Positions 24,878 through 38,322 of a stretch of 64,000 nucleotides of DNA are shown piece after piece (the stretch's first letter is position 1; each line of letters begins with the position of its first letter). The stretch comes from Vagococcus coleopterorum (GTDB lineage: Bacteria; Bacillota; Bacilli; Lactobacillales; Vagococcaceae), in assembly GCF_011303955.1 (NCBI RefSeq), contig NZ_CP049886.1:1232001-1296000 (forward strand). Direction: 5' to 3'. A model generated the notes under the pieces. That model was not told where the DNA came from. It ran no database searches and worked only from the letters and a program-made list of their open reading frames with translations. The position numbers and the translations under genes were made by a program.

Positions 24878-24938
24878 GGTAATCGTCCTATTTCTAGATT
24901 GTATATGATAAATACGTATATTGAACAACTTAAAACCA

Positions 24939-25398
24939 TTATATAGCAATAATCACACTATGTATTTTTGCTGAATTAAACAAGTAAAGAATAATAGAAA
25001 CTCCCCTCTCTTTTCTTCCATTTCCAAAAAGTTTAATATAAGTATCAAACATGTTCTCATTTTTAAGTTCTCTAACTTCTTGAACACGAAAACCACAACA
25101 AGCAAATATCTCAATAATTACTTTGTTGCGCTGAGAGATGAAATCTTCATTCTTTCCGTAGTAATTAATCATACTAAATGCTTTACTATCATTAAATGTA
25201 TTCAGTAGAGCACTTTCTTTTTTTTAGATATGAAAAATCTTTAACAATATTCTTCTTAATATACTCCTCCATTACCATATAATTGAATAACAATCTGAGA
25301 GTTTTAATCATCTGATTGATGTGATTAACCTTTTTCATTTCATGTAAATCCAAAACAAACTTTTCAACATAAACTTTCTTAATTTTTTGTACCATCAA
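24939..25398 (-). pseudogene. Tyrosine recombinase (integrase), frameshifted and truncated
   Basis: Two frames together make an integrase N-terminal part. Bases 25192-25398 encode a SAM-like DNA-binding domain (NHINQMIKTLRLLFNYMV). The next frame, readable from about 25215 down to 24939, has RNKVIIEIFACCGFRVQEVRELK with the first catalytic Arg. The break coincides with a run of eight T at 25218-25225. After GRKERGVSI the frame ends; the HxxR and Tyr motifs are absent. The element is therefore unlikely to move by itself. Confidence 0.8.
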
Positions 25399-25521
25399 AC
25401 TCTGTCCTCCGTGTAATTAACAAAAAATGAAATTTGATATTCATACGTTTAAATTATACGTTATGATGAGTTTCTAATACAACAATCCAATAAAAATTCA
25501 TCTGAATTTTTTAAAGTAACA

Positions 25522-25550
25522 CAAAAAAGACCCTTCAAAAGAAGAGTCTT
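25522..25550 (-). terminator. Present-day eno terminator, supplied by the element
   Basis: On the minus strand AAGACTCTTC and GAAGGGTCTT pair with one mismatch around TTTT, followed by TTTT. It differs in sequence from the displaced original at 22648-22678. Confidence 0.75.
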
Positions 25551-25600
25551 AATTACGTCCGTACAGTTTTAATTCCTATTAGAATAAGCTTTATTAAAAC

Positions 25601-26967
<1,367 letters not shown>

Positions 26968-26977
26968 TTACTCTCTT

Positions 26978-27006
26978 ATCATAAGCTTTTTTTGTTAAGT
27001 TTTCAA
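26978..27006 (-). promoter_or_regulatory. Separate promoter for eno
   Basis: On the minus strand TTGAAA, a 17-nt spacer and TATGAT stand 74 nt upstream of the eno start, in the 128-nt gap after gpmI. Enolase could be made independently of CggR control. Confidence 0.65.
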
Positions 27007-27032
27007 TTTATCCACTGCTTATCTCAGATAAA

Positions 27033-28559
27033 TTACTTAATCAGTGATTGCCCTGTCATTTCAGCAGGTTTTTCAACACCTAGTAAGTCTAACATTGTTG
27101 GTGCTACGTCAGCTAAACGTCCATCTGTACGTAACTCAACGCCTTTTTTAGTTACAATCACAGGGACTGGCACCGTTGTGTGGGCAGTATGTGGTTTACC
27201 TTCAGGTGTCATCATTGTTTCAGAATTTCCGTGGTCGGCGAAGATAATCGCATAACCATCTTTAGCTAAAATACCATCAACTACTCGACCTAAGTTTTCA
27301 TCAACTGCTTCAATCGCTTTGATCGTTGGCTCTAGCATACCAGAGTGTCCAACCATATCAGGGTTAGCGAAGTTTAAGATGATGGCATCAAACTTGTCTG
27401 CTGCGATGTCTGCTACTAGTGAATCAGTCACTTCGTAAGCGCTCATTTCAGGTTTCAAGTCATATGTTTCAACTTTTGGTGAGTTAATTAGTGTACGGCT
27501 TTCACCTTCAAATTCCTCATTACGTCCACCATTCATAAAGAACGTCACGTGTGGGTATTTTTCAGTTTCGGCAATACGTAATTGTTTTAAGTTATTGTTA
27601 GCTAAGACTTCACCGATGACATTTTTCATTTCCATTGGCGGGAAAGCAACATCAGCAACAATACTTGGGTTATAAAGTGTCATTGTCACAAATTGCACAT
27701 TTTGTGGATGAGCTTTGCGGTCAAAGTTAGACCACTCACTATCTGTAAAGGCATTTGATAATTGGATGGCACGGTCAGGACGGAAGTTAAAGAAGATAAC
27801 AGCATCGTTATCAGTTACTGTCGCAACAGGTTTACCATCTTTTTCAATGACTGTTGGTAACATGAACTCATCGTTAATCCCATCAGCATAAGATGCTTCA
27901 ATGGCATGAACTGGATCAGTTGCTTTAACACCTTCGCCTAAAGCTAAAGCGTTATAAGCTTTTTCAACACGTTCCCAACGTGTATCACGGTCCATCGCAT
28001 AGAAACGACCAGATACTGTTGCAATTTGACCATAGTTTAACTCTTCAAGTTTAGCCACTAATTCTTTCATGAAATCAACACCAGAAGTTGGTGCCACATC
28101 ACGACCATCTAAGAAGGCATGGATATAAGTCTCTTTAACCCCTTTAGCTTTAGCTGTTTCAAGTAAAGCGTATAAGTGGTTTTGATGACTGTGTACCCCA
28201 CCATTCGATAGTAAGCCGAATAAGTGTAAAGCTGAATCGTTTTTAATAGCGTGATCCATTGCTTTTAATAAAGCTTCATTAGTTTGGAATTCTCCATCTT
28301 CAATGGCTTTATCAATTCTTGTTAGACTTTGGTAAACAATTCGGCCAGCACCAATGTTACTGTGCCCGACTTCTGAGTTACCCATTTGTCCTTCAGGAAG
28401 ACCGACATCAAGTCCCGCAGCTTTTAAAGAAGCTGTCGGGAATTCTTTCATGTAACGGTCAAAATTTGGTTTATGAGCTTGCGCAACAGCGTTACCCACT
28501 GTTTCATTACGTAAGCCAAAACCATCTAAAATAATAATGGCTACTGGTGCTTTACTCAT
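27033..28559 (-). CDS. gpmI: 2,3-bisphosphoglycerate-independent phosphoglycerate mutase
   Basis: Interconverts 3- and 2-phosphoglycerate using Mn. The 508-residue protein has the metal site IILDGFG near the start, the phosphoserine motif [15 protein letters not shown] near residue 60 and [10 protein letters not shown] near residue 440, all of the alkaline phosphatase superfamily. It begins one base after the tpiA stop region, inside the cggR operon. Confidence 0.97.
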   Translation of the reverse strand: MSKAPVAIIILDGFGLRNETVGNAVAQAHKPNFDRYMKEFPTASLKAAGLDVGLPEGQMGNSEVGHSNIGAGRIVYQSLTRIDKAIEDGEFQTNEALLKAMDHAIKNDSALHLFGLLSNGGVHSHQNHLYALLETAKAKGVKETYIHAFLDGRDVAPTSGVDFMKELVAKLEELNYGQIATVSGRFYAMDRDTRWERVEKAYNALALGEGVKATDPVHAIEASYADGINDEFMLPTVIEKDGKPVATVTDNDAVIFFNFRPDRAIQLSNAFTDSEWSNFDRKAHPQNVQFVTMTLYNPSIVADVAFPPMEMKNVIGEVLANNNLKQLRIAETEKYPHVTFFMNGGRNEEFEGESRTLINSPKVETYDLKPEMSAYEVTDSLVADIAADKFDAIILNFANPDMVGHSGMLEPTIKAIEAVDENLGRVVDGILAKDGYAIIFADHGNSETMMTPEGKPHTAHTTVPVPVIVTKKGVELRTDGRLADVAPTMLDLLGVEKPAEMTGQSLIK

Positions 28560-28560
28560 A

Positions 28561-30568
<2,008 letters not shown>

Positions 30569-30600
30569 TGGTATTTCCTCCTCATATCTATCCTTGAAAT

Positions 30601-30632
30601 AAAAAAACGAGGAAGCGCGATGCTCCCCCGCT
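30601..30632 (-). terminator. Hairpin with T-run between gap and pgk
   Basis: On the minus strand CGGGGGAGC and GCTTCCTCG pair (two G-U) and run into TTTTTTT. It lies inside the glycolytic operon and probably terminates part of the transcripts, giving more gap than pgk message. Confidence 0.8.
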
Positions 30633-30669
30633 TTAAGTTATAAATTAATTATCACTCAAAGAGTTAAAA

Positions 30670-31674
30670 TTAACCTAATTTAGCAAAGTATTCTAAAGTA
30701 CGAACTAATTGTGCAGTGTATGACATTTCGTTATCATACCAAGCAACAGTTTTAACTAATTGTTGATCACCAACAGTCATTACTTTAGTTTGTGTTTCGT
30801 CGAATAATGAACCGTAAGTCATACCTACGATATCAGAAGAAACGATTGGGTCAGCTGTGTAACCATAAGATTCGTTAGCTGCTGCTTTCATAGCTGCATT
30901 AACTTCATCAACTGTTACTTTTTTGTCTAAGATAGTTACTAATTCAGTTAATGAACCAGTTGCTACAGGAACACGTTGAGCTGCTCCGTCTAATTTACCG
31001 TTTAATTCTGGAATTACTAAACCGATTGCTTTAGCAGCACCAGTTGTGTTTGGAATGATATTTTCAGCTGCTGCACGGGCACGACGTAAGTCTCCGCCTT
31101 TGTGAGGAGCATCTAAAGTATTTTGGTCACCTGTGTAAGCGTGGATAGTTGTCATTAATCCTTCAACAACACCAAATTCTTTGTTTAAAACGTCAGCCAT
31201 AGGAGCTAAACAGTTAGTTGTACATGAAGCACCAGAGATAACTGTTTCAGAACCTGTTAAGATATTGTGGTTAGTATTGAATACTACTGTAGGTACGTCA
31301 TTTCCACCAGGAGCAGAGATAACTACACGTTTAGCTCCACCTTGTAAGTGAGCTTCAGCTTTTTCTTTAGAAGTAAAGAAACCAGTACATTCTAATACGA
31401 TTTCAACACCTAGGTCTCCCCAAGGTAATTCAGCTGGGTTAGCGTTTGCTAAAGTTTTAACTTCTTTACCATTAACTAAGAAGTGATCTTCTTTAACTTC
31501 AACTTCACCGTTGAAACGGCCTTGAGTTGTATCATATTTTAATAAGTGAGCTAATTGGTTAGCGTCTGTTAAGTCGTTGATTGCTACTACTTCGATACCT
31601 TCTACTTCTTGGATACGACGGAATGCTAAGCGTCCGATACGTCCAAATCCATTAATCCCTACTTTTACTGTCAT
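30670..31674 (-). CDS. gap: Glyceraldehyde-3-phosphate dehydrogenase, NAD-dependent
   Basis: Oxidises and phosphorylates glyceraldehyde 3-phosphate. The 334-residue protein shows [16 protein letters not shown], the catalytic Cys in [12 protein letters not shown] and the conserved [11 protein letters not shown]. The start at 31674 has AGGAGG upstream; the frame is open for nine more codons without a site. It follows cggR, the usual glycolytic regulator. Confidence 0.97.
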   Translation of the reverse strand: MTVKVGINGFGRIGRLAFRRIQEVEGIEVVAINDLTDANQLAHLLKYDTTQGRFNGEVEVKEDHFLVNGKEVKTLANANPAELPWGDLGVEIVLECTGFFTSKEKAEAHLQGGAKRVVISAPGGNDVPTVVFNTNHNILTGSETVISGASCTTNCLAPMADVLNKEFGVVEGLMTTIHAYTGDQNTLDAPHKGGDLRRARAAAENIIPNTTGAAKAIGLVIPELNGKLDGAAQRVPVATGSLTELVTILDKKVTVDEVNAAMKAAANESYGYTADPIVSSDIVGMTYGSLFDETQTKVMTVGDQQLVKTVAWYDNEMSYTAQLVRTLEYFAKLG

Positions 31675-31714
31675 GTGAGATTTCCTCCTTATGAAAATCA
31701 ATATTTTTTATATT

Positions 31715-32752
31715 TTAAAGGGTTACCCCTTTTAAAATCGCATTTGCGGCACTTTCATCAGTAATTAAGACTGTTTGTTGTGGGGCATTTTTCATGTAAG
31801 CTTCAATTGCTTCCGCTTTTGATGCACCACCTGCAACAGCTAAAATAACCGGAATTTTTTCCAAGTCCTTCAACTGCAAGCCGATCCTCGGAATCTTGTA
31901 GACTACTTCTCCTTCTTTATCGAAGAAATAACCAAATGATTCAGAAACAGCTCCCTTGTCTTTCAACATTACTAATTCGTCTTGCGACATGCCTCTTCTT
32001 TCGGCCATTCTCATAGCTTGACCAATACTATGAATCACACATGTTGATTCATCGATTAACCCAATCACTTCCTGAACAAATGGTTCTTGCAGTAGCGACT
32101 GATAGGTTTCGTGACTCACTCTTTCTGGTACGTATAGTGGTCTAGATGTACCGCCAGTTTTAGCAGCCATTGTTGCACTAACAGAGTTTGCTTGAATCCC
32201 CATTGTCTCGCCAATTCCACCTCGTGCTGGCACGAAAATGTTGTGACTGACTTTTTGATCAAGGGCAACCATATTTTCTGCTACAGCAGCCATCGTTGTC
32301 CCACCCATAACGGCAATGACACTTTCTTTAGCTGGTAACAATTTTTGAAGCGCTTCGGAAACTGTTAAACCAAAACTAGCTAACACTTTCTTTTCTTCAT
32401 CACTATTACCAGACACAATAATGCATTTATCAACATTAAAATATTCAGCTAAGCGATGCTCGTTTTGCTTCATCCCTGTGTATTGACCCATTAATGATTC
32501 TAAACCGGTTAAGACTTTCTTGCCTTCTGGCGTGATTGTCATGCCACTTTTAGAAATCTCGATCAACTGTAATTGTTTTAACATTTCTGTCTCTGTTCTT
32601 AAGACACGTTCTGTTAAACCTATTTTTAAAGCTAAAGTTCGTCTGCCTACTGGAGCCATCCAATCGATATTTTGAAGAACAATGAAACGCTCTTGAACAA
32701 CTTGCATCATATCAGGCGCTATTGTATTCAGAATCTCTAGTTGGTTTTCCAT
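31715..32752 (-). CDS. cggR: Central glycolytic genes regulator CggR
   Basis: SorC/DeoR-type repressor that senses fructose 1,6-bisphosphate and controls the gap operon. At 345 residues it has an N-terminal winged helix (VGRRTLALKIGLTERVLRTE) and a C-terminal sugar-phosphate domain (VMGGTTMAAVAE, FVPARGGIGE, VAGGASKAEA). The ATG at 32752 has AGGAG upstream; a TTG two codons earlier is less likely. It is first in cggR-gap-pgk-tpiA-gpmI-eno and its operator lies just upstream. Confidence 0.95.
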   Translation of the reverse strand: MENQLEILNTIAPDMMQVVQERFIVLQNIDWMAPVGRRTLALKIGLTERVLRTETEMLKQLQLIEISKSGMTITPEGKKVLTGLESLMGQYTGMKQNEHRLAEYFNVDKCIIVSGNSDEEKKVLASFGLTVSEALQKLLPAKESVIAVMGGTTMAAVAENMVALDQKVSHNIFVPARGGIGETMGIQANSVSATMAAKTGGTSRPLYVPERVSHETYQSLLQEPFVQEVIGLIDESTCVIHSIGQAMRMAERRGMSQDELVMLKDKGAVSESFGYFFDKEGEVVYKIPRIGLQLKDLEKIPVILAVAGGASKAEAIEAYMKNAPQQTVLITDESAANAILKGVTL

Positions 32753-32769
32753 CAGCAACTCCTAACTGG

Positions 32770-32805
32770 GACTTTAATTGTCCCGGTGTGTCGTTTTACG
32801 ACCCA
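32770..32805 (-). promoter_or_regulatory. CggR operator
   Basis: On the minus strand TGGGTC-N6-CGAC and CGGGAC-N6-AGTC are separated by four bases. This reproduces the spacing of the known Bacillus operator, two CGGGAC-N6-TGTC units with N4 between them. It lies between the promoter and cggR, as in Bacillus, which allows roadblock repression and autoregulation. Confidence 0.8.
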
Positions 32806-32872
32806 TAGACTGTAAAAAAAGGGGATCCAAAAACTAGCCCATGCTATTTTCTTCTCCTTCACTTACAAGATA

Positions 32873-32901
32873 ATAGTACCACCTATCAAAATGGCATGCA
32901 A
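32873..32901 (-). promoter_or_regulatory. Promoter of the cggR-gap operon
   Basis: TTGCAT, a 17-nt spacer and TACTAT on the minus strand, about 70 nt upstream of the operator. Confidence 0.6.
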
Positions 32902-32986
32902 GGAAAAGGCTACATTTTTATTAAAAAACATTGTGATTTATTTATTCTATTCACAGAATATTGGCGATTATATTTTGATTATTAAC

Positions 32987-33015
32987 TTGCTATTTATCAT
33001 TATCTTAGCTAAACT
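32987..33015 (+). promoter_or_regulatory. Promoter of tRNA-Arg
   Basis: TTGCTA, 17 nt, TAAACT; the -10 is 15 nt before the tRNA. Confidence 0.5.
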
Positions 33016-33029
33016 ATTTCTTGTACTAC

Positions 33030-33101
33030 GTCTCCTTAGTGTAGTGGATATCACACAAGATTCCGGTTCTTGAGACAGGGGTTCGATTCCCTTAGGAGGC
33101 A
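33030..33101 (+). tRNA. tRNA-Arg (anticodon CCG)
   Basis: A 72-nt cloverleaf: acceptor GTCTCCT/AGGAGGC, anticodon stem CAAGA/TCTTG with loop TTCCGGT and anticodon CCG (33063-33065), T loop TTCGATT, discriminator A. CCA is not encoded. It reads the CGG arginine codon and stands alone with its own promoter and terminator. Confidence 0.95.
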
Positions 33102-33110
33102 TCAAAAAAA

Positions 33111-33138
33111 GCAGACACCTAGGTGTCTGCTTTTTCTT
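33111..33138 (+). terminator. Terminator after tRNA-Arg, works both ways
   Basis: GCAGACACCT and AGGTGTCTGC form a perfect palindrome flanked by an A-run and a T-run, so it can serve the tRNA and the small gene on the minus strand. Confidence 0.9.
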
Positions 33139-33139
33139 T

Positions 33140-33412
33140 TTACATAAATGGTAAATCAGATAGTTCCACGCCTTCACGTAACAAATCGTTTCTTAATTTA
33201 TCTAGTAACTCTTTTTCTAGTTTTGGTGGTAACCCTTCAGTAAAATCGGCTTTCCCGTCTGTTGAGGCATCGTAATCACAATCATACTCAGAACCCGTCC
33301 ATTCTAAATCACAAGTAATCCAAGCTTCTCCTTGCTCAATTTGATTAGGTGCTAATTCTAATTTATAAGGCAAACTATATTTAAACTCATAGTACTCTTC
33401 TTTTTTCGCCAT
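33140..33412 (-). CDS. Hypothetical acidic protein, 90 residues
   Basis: I do not recognise this small soluble protein. It is acidic and has a DxD-rich stretch (SEYDCDYDAS) and a C-terminal Leu-rich helix (PPKLEKELLDKLRND). The start at 33412 (MAKKEEYYEF) has GGTGG just upstream; a GTG three codons earlier has a poorly placed site. It ends next to the tRNA terminator. No domain that points to a function. Confidence 0.65.
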   Translation of the reverse strand: MAKKEEYYEFKYSLPYKLELAPNQIEQGEAWITCDLEWTGSEYDCDYDASTDGKADFTEGLPPKLEKELLDKLRNDLLREGVELSDLPFM

Positions 33413-33472
33413 GATTTCCACCCCCTCTATCTATAGAATATCTCGGATTACAACTTAATACAAATAAAAAAA

Positions 33473-33492
33473 AAGCCAATGGCTTCTTTTTT
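33473..33492 (-). terminator. Weak terminator-like hairpin before the small acidic gene
   Basis: On the minus strand AAGCC and GGCTT pair around a 3-base loop and run into eight T. The stem is short, so efficiency is uncertain. Confidence 0.5.
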
Positions 33493-34540
33493 ATTTTTCT
33501 TCAATTGTTTCTGTTGCTGTTAAGAAGAAACGATAAGTATTAACGACTTCGTTTAAAGCTTCTTGTTCAGCTTTGGTTAAGTCCCGTTCCATTGAACCTT
33601 CTTTACCCTCATAATGAATCTTCACTTTTTTAGACGTTGTCATATCTATTAACATATCTAATTTTTTTGAGTTTGGTGAAAATTCAATCCACTCCCAAAC
33701 TTTCTGTTCTTCCTCTTCAGTTTCTTCTGTGTCTTCGCCGTTCATTTCAACATCGATAGGATTACCATCTTCATCAATATCTTCAGGTTGAAGCGGTTGT
33801 TGAGGTAAGTCACGATCAACATTGACATCATAAGCATCCATTAAGTACTCTTCTTTGTCAGTAATAATTTTAAATTTCTTCAAATCTAATTGTTCATCAC
33901 CTACATATGAATAGCGAATCCATAAGTTCATATGCATCAAATCCAAATCCTCAGTTGTAGTTGTAATAAGATATGGGAATATCTGGTTTTTCTTAGTTTT
34001 GTTTTCTAATGTTTTGCTATAGTAATAATAATTAGTTCCCGAAGGCTCTTTTTTCAATGAACTCAAACTCTTCGGAAGTTGCTCTTGGGCTTTTTCTTTT
34101 AATATCGCAGGGTCTATTTCTTTTTCAGCCTCTTTTTCTTTAGTTTTCTTAGCTTCCGCTTCGGCTTTTTCAGCAGCTAATTTCTCAGCTTCCGCTTTCA
34201 ACTTATCAGCTTCTTTATCTTTAATGACAGATGTCCCTGTGGCAACTTTACTTTCAGCTAAGCCAATTAATCGCGATAAATCACCAGTCATCATTAACAA
34301 TACTAATGAAAGTAGGACTAACATATTACTTGGCATTTTAGATCTACTAGTAAAGACGCCTCCAAATAACGAGGGATTAACAGCATTTAATACTCCGACA
34401 AGAGAAACTAACGCCATTAAAACAGGAACAGTTTGTTTCACCCAGCTCCCTTGACCTAAATGTTTAATACTGATAAATAAAACGACAGCAAAAAACACAA
34501 AATATAACACTCTTCTAATTGATTCACTCAAAAATTTCAT
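33491..34540 (-). CDS. Membrane protein with coiled-coil and exposed C-terminal domain, function unknown
   Basis: A 349-residue protein with three hydrophobic segments in the first 105 residues (about 8-24, 37-55, 72-88), then a Lys/Glu/Ala coiled coil (EAEKLAAEKAEAEAKKTKE) and a soluble domain with a Tyr run (GTNYYYYSKT) and a very acidic loop (EDTEETEEEEQK). No family is recognised. It diverges from clpP, sharing a 235-nt AT-rich intergenic region. Confidence 0.7.
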   Translation of the reverse strand: MKFLSESIRRVLYFVFFAVVLFISIKHLGQGSWVKQTVPVLMALVSLVGVLNAVNPSLFGGVFTSRSKMPSNMLVLLSLVLLMMTGDLSRLIGLAESKVATGTSVIKDKEADKLKAEAEKLAAEKAEAEAKKTKEKEAEKEIDPAILKEKAQEQLPKSLSSLKKEPSGTNYYYYSKTLENKTKKNQIFPYLITTTTEDLDLMHMNLWIRYSYVGDEQLDLKKFKIITDKEEYLMDAYDVNVDRDLPQQPLQPEDIDEDGNPIDVEMNGEDTEETEEEEQKVWEWIEFSPNSKKLDMLIDMTTSKKVKIHYEGKEGSMERDLTKAEQEALNEVVNTYRFFLTATETIEEK

Positions 34541-34775
34541 TGTTCGCTCCTTGACCCGACTGGTTTTATTTCTTTAAATTTATTTTAACACAATGGTGAC
34601 ATTTTGGTTAATTATATTACACCTTTTATATAAATATACGTTATTTATTCAAAATGTTCAAAAAATAACTCTTAAAAAAATAAAGAGTCTTATTATAATT
34701 TGTATCATTGGTTTTATAATGCTGTTTTATGTTAGAATATAGCTATCGATTAAGAATTAATAGGAGGAACCATTT

Positions 34776-35369
34776 ATGAATTTAATCCCAACAGTCATTG
34801 AACAATCATCTCGTGGTGAACGTTCTTATGACATTTACTCACGTTTACTTAAAGATCGCATTATTATGCTAAGCGGTCCAATTGATGATAATGTTGCAAA
34901 CTCTGTTATCGCTCAATTACTTTTCTTAGATGCTCAAGATGCTGAAAAAGATATCTACATTTATATCAACTCTCCTGGAGGCAGTGTTTCTGCTGGATTA
35001 GCTATCTACGATACAATGAACTTCATTAAAGCTGACGTTCAAACTATTGTACTTGGTATGGCTGCATCAATGGGTAGTTTCTTATTAACAGCAGGTACCA
35101 AAGGCAAACGTTATGCTCTACCTAACGCTGAAATTATGATTCACCAACCACTTGGGGGCGCGCAAGGTCAAGCGACTGAAATCGAAATCGCTGCTCGTCA
35201 CATTTTAAATACTCGCGATCGCTTAAACAAAATCTTAGCAGAACGTACAGGTCAACCGCTTGAACGCATTGCACAAGATACTGAACGTGATAACTTTATG
35301 ACACCTGAGCAAGCTAAGGAATATGGCTTGATTGATGAAATCATGGTTAACAGCTCTAAAATCAAATAA
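34776..35369 (+). CDS. clpP: ATP-dependent Clp protease proteolytic subunit
   Basis: Serine peptidase that forms the 14-subunit chamber used by ClpX, ClpC and ClpE. The 197-residue protein has catalytic Ser98 in [11 protein letters not shown], His123 in IMIHQPLGG and a C-terminal Asp, plus the hydrophobic-pocket N-terminus [16 protein letters not shown] precedes the ATG. I looked for a CtsR box (GGTCAAA direct repeat) in the 235 nt upstream and did not see one. A strong bidirectional terminator follows. Confidence 0.97.
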   Translation: MNLIPTVIEQSSRGERSYDIYSRLLKDRIIMLSGPIDDNVANSVIAQLLFLDAQDAEKDIYIYINSPGGSVSAGLAIYDTMNFIKADVQTIVLGMAASMGSFLLTAGTKGKRYALPNAEIMIHQPLGGAQGQATEIEIAARHILNTRDRLNKILAERTGQPLERIAQDTERDNFMTPEQAKEYGLIDEIMVNSSKIK

Positions 35370-35370
35370 T

Positions 35371-35405
35371 AAAAAGACAGCTAATTGTATTAGCTGTCTT
35401 TTTTT
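35371..35405 (+). terminator. Bidirectional terminator between clpP and whiA
   Basis: AAAAAGACAGCTAA and TTAGCTGTCTTTTT pair around a 5-base loop, with T-runs in both directions. Confidence 0.9.
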
Positions 35406-36333
35406 ATACTTTTTGCAATTTTTCTGCATATTCATTAATTTTTCGAATGCGATGATTGATTCCTGATTTTGAAATAGCACCTGATGGGACCATTTCAGCT
35501 AACTCTTTCAAACTAACATCAGGATGCTCCACTCTCAGTTCTGCAATCTCTTTTAATTTTTCTGGCAACTGATCTAAACCAACTGTCCGTTCAATAAATT
35601 CAATGGTTTCAATTTGCTTAGCCGCCGCGCTAATCGTTTTGCTTAGATTAGCAGTCTCGCAGTTTACCATCCGGTTGACCGAGTTTCTCATATCACGGAC
35701 AATTCTAACATCTTCAAACTTCAACATGTTAGATGTCGCACCGATTAGTGTTAAGAAGTCAGAAATATCTTCTGCACCTTTCAGATAAGAAATGTAACCA
35801 TTACGTCGCTCCAATGTGCGAGCATTCATGCCATAATAATTCATCATTTCAGTCACATCTTTACTATGCTGTTCCGATAATGAATAAATCTCTAAGTGGT
35901 AGCGACTCGTTTCCGGATTATTAACCGAACCTGCCGCTAAAAACGCTCCTCTTAAATAAGATTTCATTTTTTGAGAATTTCCCATAATCGTATTCGAAAC
36001 TTGATCAGTAAACATTGAATTTTCAACAATATCTAAATCCGTTAAAATAGTCTGCGTATCTTGTTTCAAGCGAACAATATATATATTGTTCTTTTTTAAT
36101 TTCATCTTCTTACGAACTAGCAACTCACTTTGCACATCATAGTGATCTTTCAGCAGAGTATAAATTCGTCTAGCCGTTGCAGCGTTCTCCGTTTGAACGT
36201 TTAACACAAAATGGCGATTGGCAAGCGATAATGCGCCATTCATTCGAATTAAAGCTGCTAACTCGGCTTTAGCATGTTCGCGATGAACTTCTAGCGTTGT
36301 TAATTCTTTTTTGACATCTGATGCAAAAGACAT
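35404..36333 (-). CDS. whiA: DNA-binding protein WhiA
   Basis: Conserved Gram-positive DNA-binding protein linked to cell division and chromosome segregation (sporulation in Streptomyces). The 309-residue protein has a LAGLIDADG-like N-terminal domain ([32 protein letters not shown]) and a C-terminal HTH ([24 protein letters not shown], broken here for length: the HTH is at about residues 265-300). The ATG at 36333 has AAGGAG 7 nt upstream. It follows yvcK in the usual rapZ-yvcK-whiA order; crh is not present. Confidence 0.95.
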   Translation of the reverse strand: MSFASDVKKELTTLEVHREHAKAELAALIRMNGALSLANRHFVLNVQTENAATARRIYTLLKDHYDVQSELLVRKKMKLKKNNIYIVRLKQDTQTILTDLDIVENSMFTDQVSNTIMGNSQKMKSYLRGAFLAAGSVNNPETSRYHLEIYSLSEQHSKDVTEMMNYYGMNARTLERRNGYISYLKGAEDISDFLTLIGATSNMLKFEDVRIVRDMRNSVNRMVNCETANLSKTISAAAKQIETIEFIERTVGLDQLPEKLKEIAELRVEHPDVSLKELAEMVPSGAISKSGINHRIRKINEYAEKLQKV

Positions 36334-36347
36334 TGCCAATCTCCTTT

Positions 36348-37340
36348 CTAACTTCTTTTAACTTTTAATAATTTAAAAATTTCATCCACGACTTTTTCAC
36401 CATCATGATAAACCCCACCATCACGTAATTGAATTAAGTCAGTTGAGATGATACTACAACCTTCCTCTTCAAGACCGACTTGATCATGAGTGACTTGGTC
36501 TAATTTATCAGCGTCATCACTAGCATTTAAATACTCTGATGGAACTTCTTGATCATTAACTATCACCGTATTAACAAACTCTTGTCCTAAGTGATTATGA
36601 ATCACTTGAATGTGTTCGGCATCAGAGAAATGTTCGGTTTCTCCTTTTTGGGTCATAATATTGCAGACATAGATGACTTCAGCTGCTGTACGACAAATCG
36701 CTTCACCAATTTCACCAATCATTAAATTGGGCAAGATACTTGTGTACAAACTACCAGGGCCAAGAATGACCATATCAGCCTCTTCAATCGCATTAACGAC
36801 TTTACGAGAAGCTTTTGGTAACTCATTATTTTCAGAATTCGTAACGAAAACATGATCAATTGGTTTCCGAGCTTTGGCAATCTTAGACTCACCTGATAGC
36901 AATGTGCCATCTTTAAACTTAGCATGTAACGTCAAAGGTTCTTCTGATACGGGATAGACATGCCCCTCTACGTGCATGATTTTAGATAAAATTTGAATGG
37001 CTTCATAAGTACTACCACGCATTTCTGATAAGGCAGCAATGATTAAGTTCCCAACTGAATGATCCGCTAAAAATTCATCTTCTTTTTTAAAGCGGTATTG
37101 AAATAAATCTTCATAAAGTTTAGGCATATCTGATAAAGAAACTAAAACATTGCGTAAATCGCCTGGCGGCGCAACTTTAATCATTTCACGTAATGAACCG
37201 CTACTTCCACCATCATCTGCAACCGTCACAATTGCTGTAATATCAGCACTCTCATTACGCAATGCTTTTAAAATGACTGGCAAGCCAGTTCCACCACCAA
37301 TGATAACGATCTTCGGTTTTTCTATACGATAAGTTTTCAT
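36348..37340 (-). CDS. yvcK: YvcK/gluconeogenesis factor (UDP-sugar-binding regulator)
   Basis: CofD-like protein of 330 residues that binds UDP-GlcNAc/UDP-glucose and is needed for cell-wall homeostasis and growth on gluconeogenic carbon. The nucleotide-binding [15 protein letters not shown] is near residue 13, with [11 protein letters not shown] and APPGDLRN following. Its start overlaps the end of rapZ by 4 nt, so the pair is translationally coupled. Confidence 0.95.
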   Translation of the reverse strand: MKTYRIEKPKIVIIGGGTGLPVILKALRNESADITAIVTVADDGGSSGSLREMIKVAPPGDLRNVLVSLSDMPKLYEDLFQYRFKKEDEFLADHSVGNLIIAALSEMRGSTYEAIQILSKIMHVEGHVYPVSEEPLTLHAKFKDGTLLSGESKIAKARKPIDHVFVTNSENNELPKASRKVVNAIEEADMVILGPGSLYTSILPNLMIGEIGEAICRTAAEVIYVCNIMTQKGETEHFSDAEHIQVIHNHLGQEFVNTVIVNDQEVPSEYLNASDDADKLDQVTHDQVGLEEEGCSIISTDLIQLRDGGVYHDGEKVVDEIFKLLKVKRS

Positions 37341-38221
37341 GAACGATTCACCGATTCCTTACGTTTTCCACGGTCACGATGTGTTATGTTTACTGGATAG
37401 TTTTCAGCTAACGCTTTACCAACACGTTCTGTTAAAGCAACTGAACGGTGTTGACCACCCGTACAACCAATAGCAACTGTTAAACTTGTTTTACCTTCTT
37501 TTTTATAGCCAGGTAAAATAGTTGATATCAAATCATAGAACTTTGTATAAAATTCTTCTGTTTCAGGGAATGACATGACATAATCATAGACTTCTTGATC
37601 AACACCAGTCATCGGACGTAAATGGTCAATATAATGTGGATTTGGTAAGAAACGCACATCCATCACGATATCCGCATCGATGGGTAAACCATATTTAAAA
37701 CCAAATGAGACCATTTCAACTCGGAACATTTTAGTTTCGTTCGATTTAAATTCTTTAATTAACATCTCGCGAAGTTGACGTGGACTTAGCTCTGTTGTGT
37801 CGATGACTAACTGCGCATCACCTTTAATTTCTTCTAACATGCCACGTTCTTTACGAATTCCTTCTGTTACTAGACCATCCATAGCAAGCGGATGTGTACG
37901 GCGGGTTTCTTTATAACGAGATACTAATTCTTCATCCGTCGAGTCTAGGAAAATAACGCTTGTTTCAACCATTTGCGTATTTTCAATTTCAACTAACATA
38001 TCTTGAATTTCTTTAAAGAAGGCACGTGAACGTAAATCAATAACCAACGCAATTTTTGTCACTTTACCTGATTCTTTAATTAACTCCCAAAACTTTGGAA
38101 TTAAACGCGGTGGTAAATTATCGATACAGAAAAAACCCATATCCTCAAAACTTTGCATGGCAACAGTTTTACCTGCTCCACTCATTCCTGTAATAATGAC
38201 TAACTGTAAGCTATCAACCAT
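37337..38221 (-). CDS. rapZ: RNase adapter/nucleotide-binding protein RapZ (YvcJ)
   Basis: P-loop ATP/GTP-binding protein; in Bacillus YvcJ affects competence and in E. coli RapZ guides decay of the GlmZ sRNA. The 294-residue protein has Walker A GMSGAGKT near residue 13, VIDLRSR and the C-terminal [10 protein letters not shown]. The ATG at 38221 has GAGGGG 7 nt upstream and is preferred to the ATG at 38227. Confidence 0.94.
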   Translation of the reverse strand: MVDSLQLVIITGMSGAGKTVAMQSFEDMGFFCIDNLPPRLIPKFWELIKESGKVTKIALVIDLRSRAFFKEIQDMLVEIENTQMVETSVIFLDSTDEELVSRYKETRRTHPLAMDGLVTEGIRKERGMLEEIKGDAQLVIDTTELSPRQLREMLIKEFKSNETKMFRVEMVSFGFKYGLPIDADIVMDVRFLPNPHYIDHLRPMTGVDQEVYDYVMSFPETEEFYTKFYDLISTILPGYKKEGKTSLTVAIGCTGGQHRSVALTERVGKALAENYPVNITHRDRGKRKESVNRS

Positions 38222-38292
38222 TTTCATACCCCTCTCTTATGTCGATTCATTATAACATACCGGGCGTATCCTCTCAATTATCTCGATATAGC

Positions 38293-38322
38293 AAAAAAGA
38301 AGAAGCCGCAGCTTCTTCTTTT
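38293..38322 (-). terminator. Terminator after uvrA
   Basis: On the minus strand AAGAAGAAGC and GCTTCTTCTT pair around TGCG, then TTTT. It closes the uvrBA operon before rapZ. Confidence 0.88.

Noticed and set aside
24877..24949. N-terminal extension of the mini HTH protein from a TTG start
   Set aside because: No ribosome site; the translated extension is unlike a folded protein, and an ATG with AGGA lies downstream.
32810..32850. Small ORF in the cggR leader
   Set aside because: A ribosome-like AAGGAG followed by ATG GGC TAG gives only two codons; nothing supports a leader peptide.
34541..34775. CtsR operator upstream of clpP
   Set aside because: The tandem GGTCAAA heptads are not present; only AT-rich DNA with an unclear promoter was seen.
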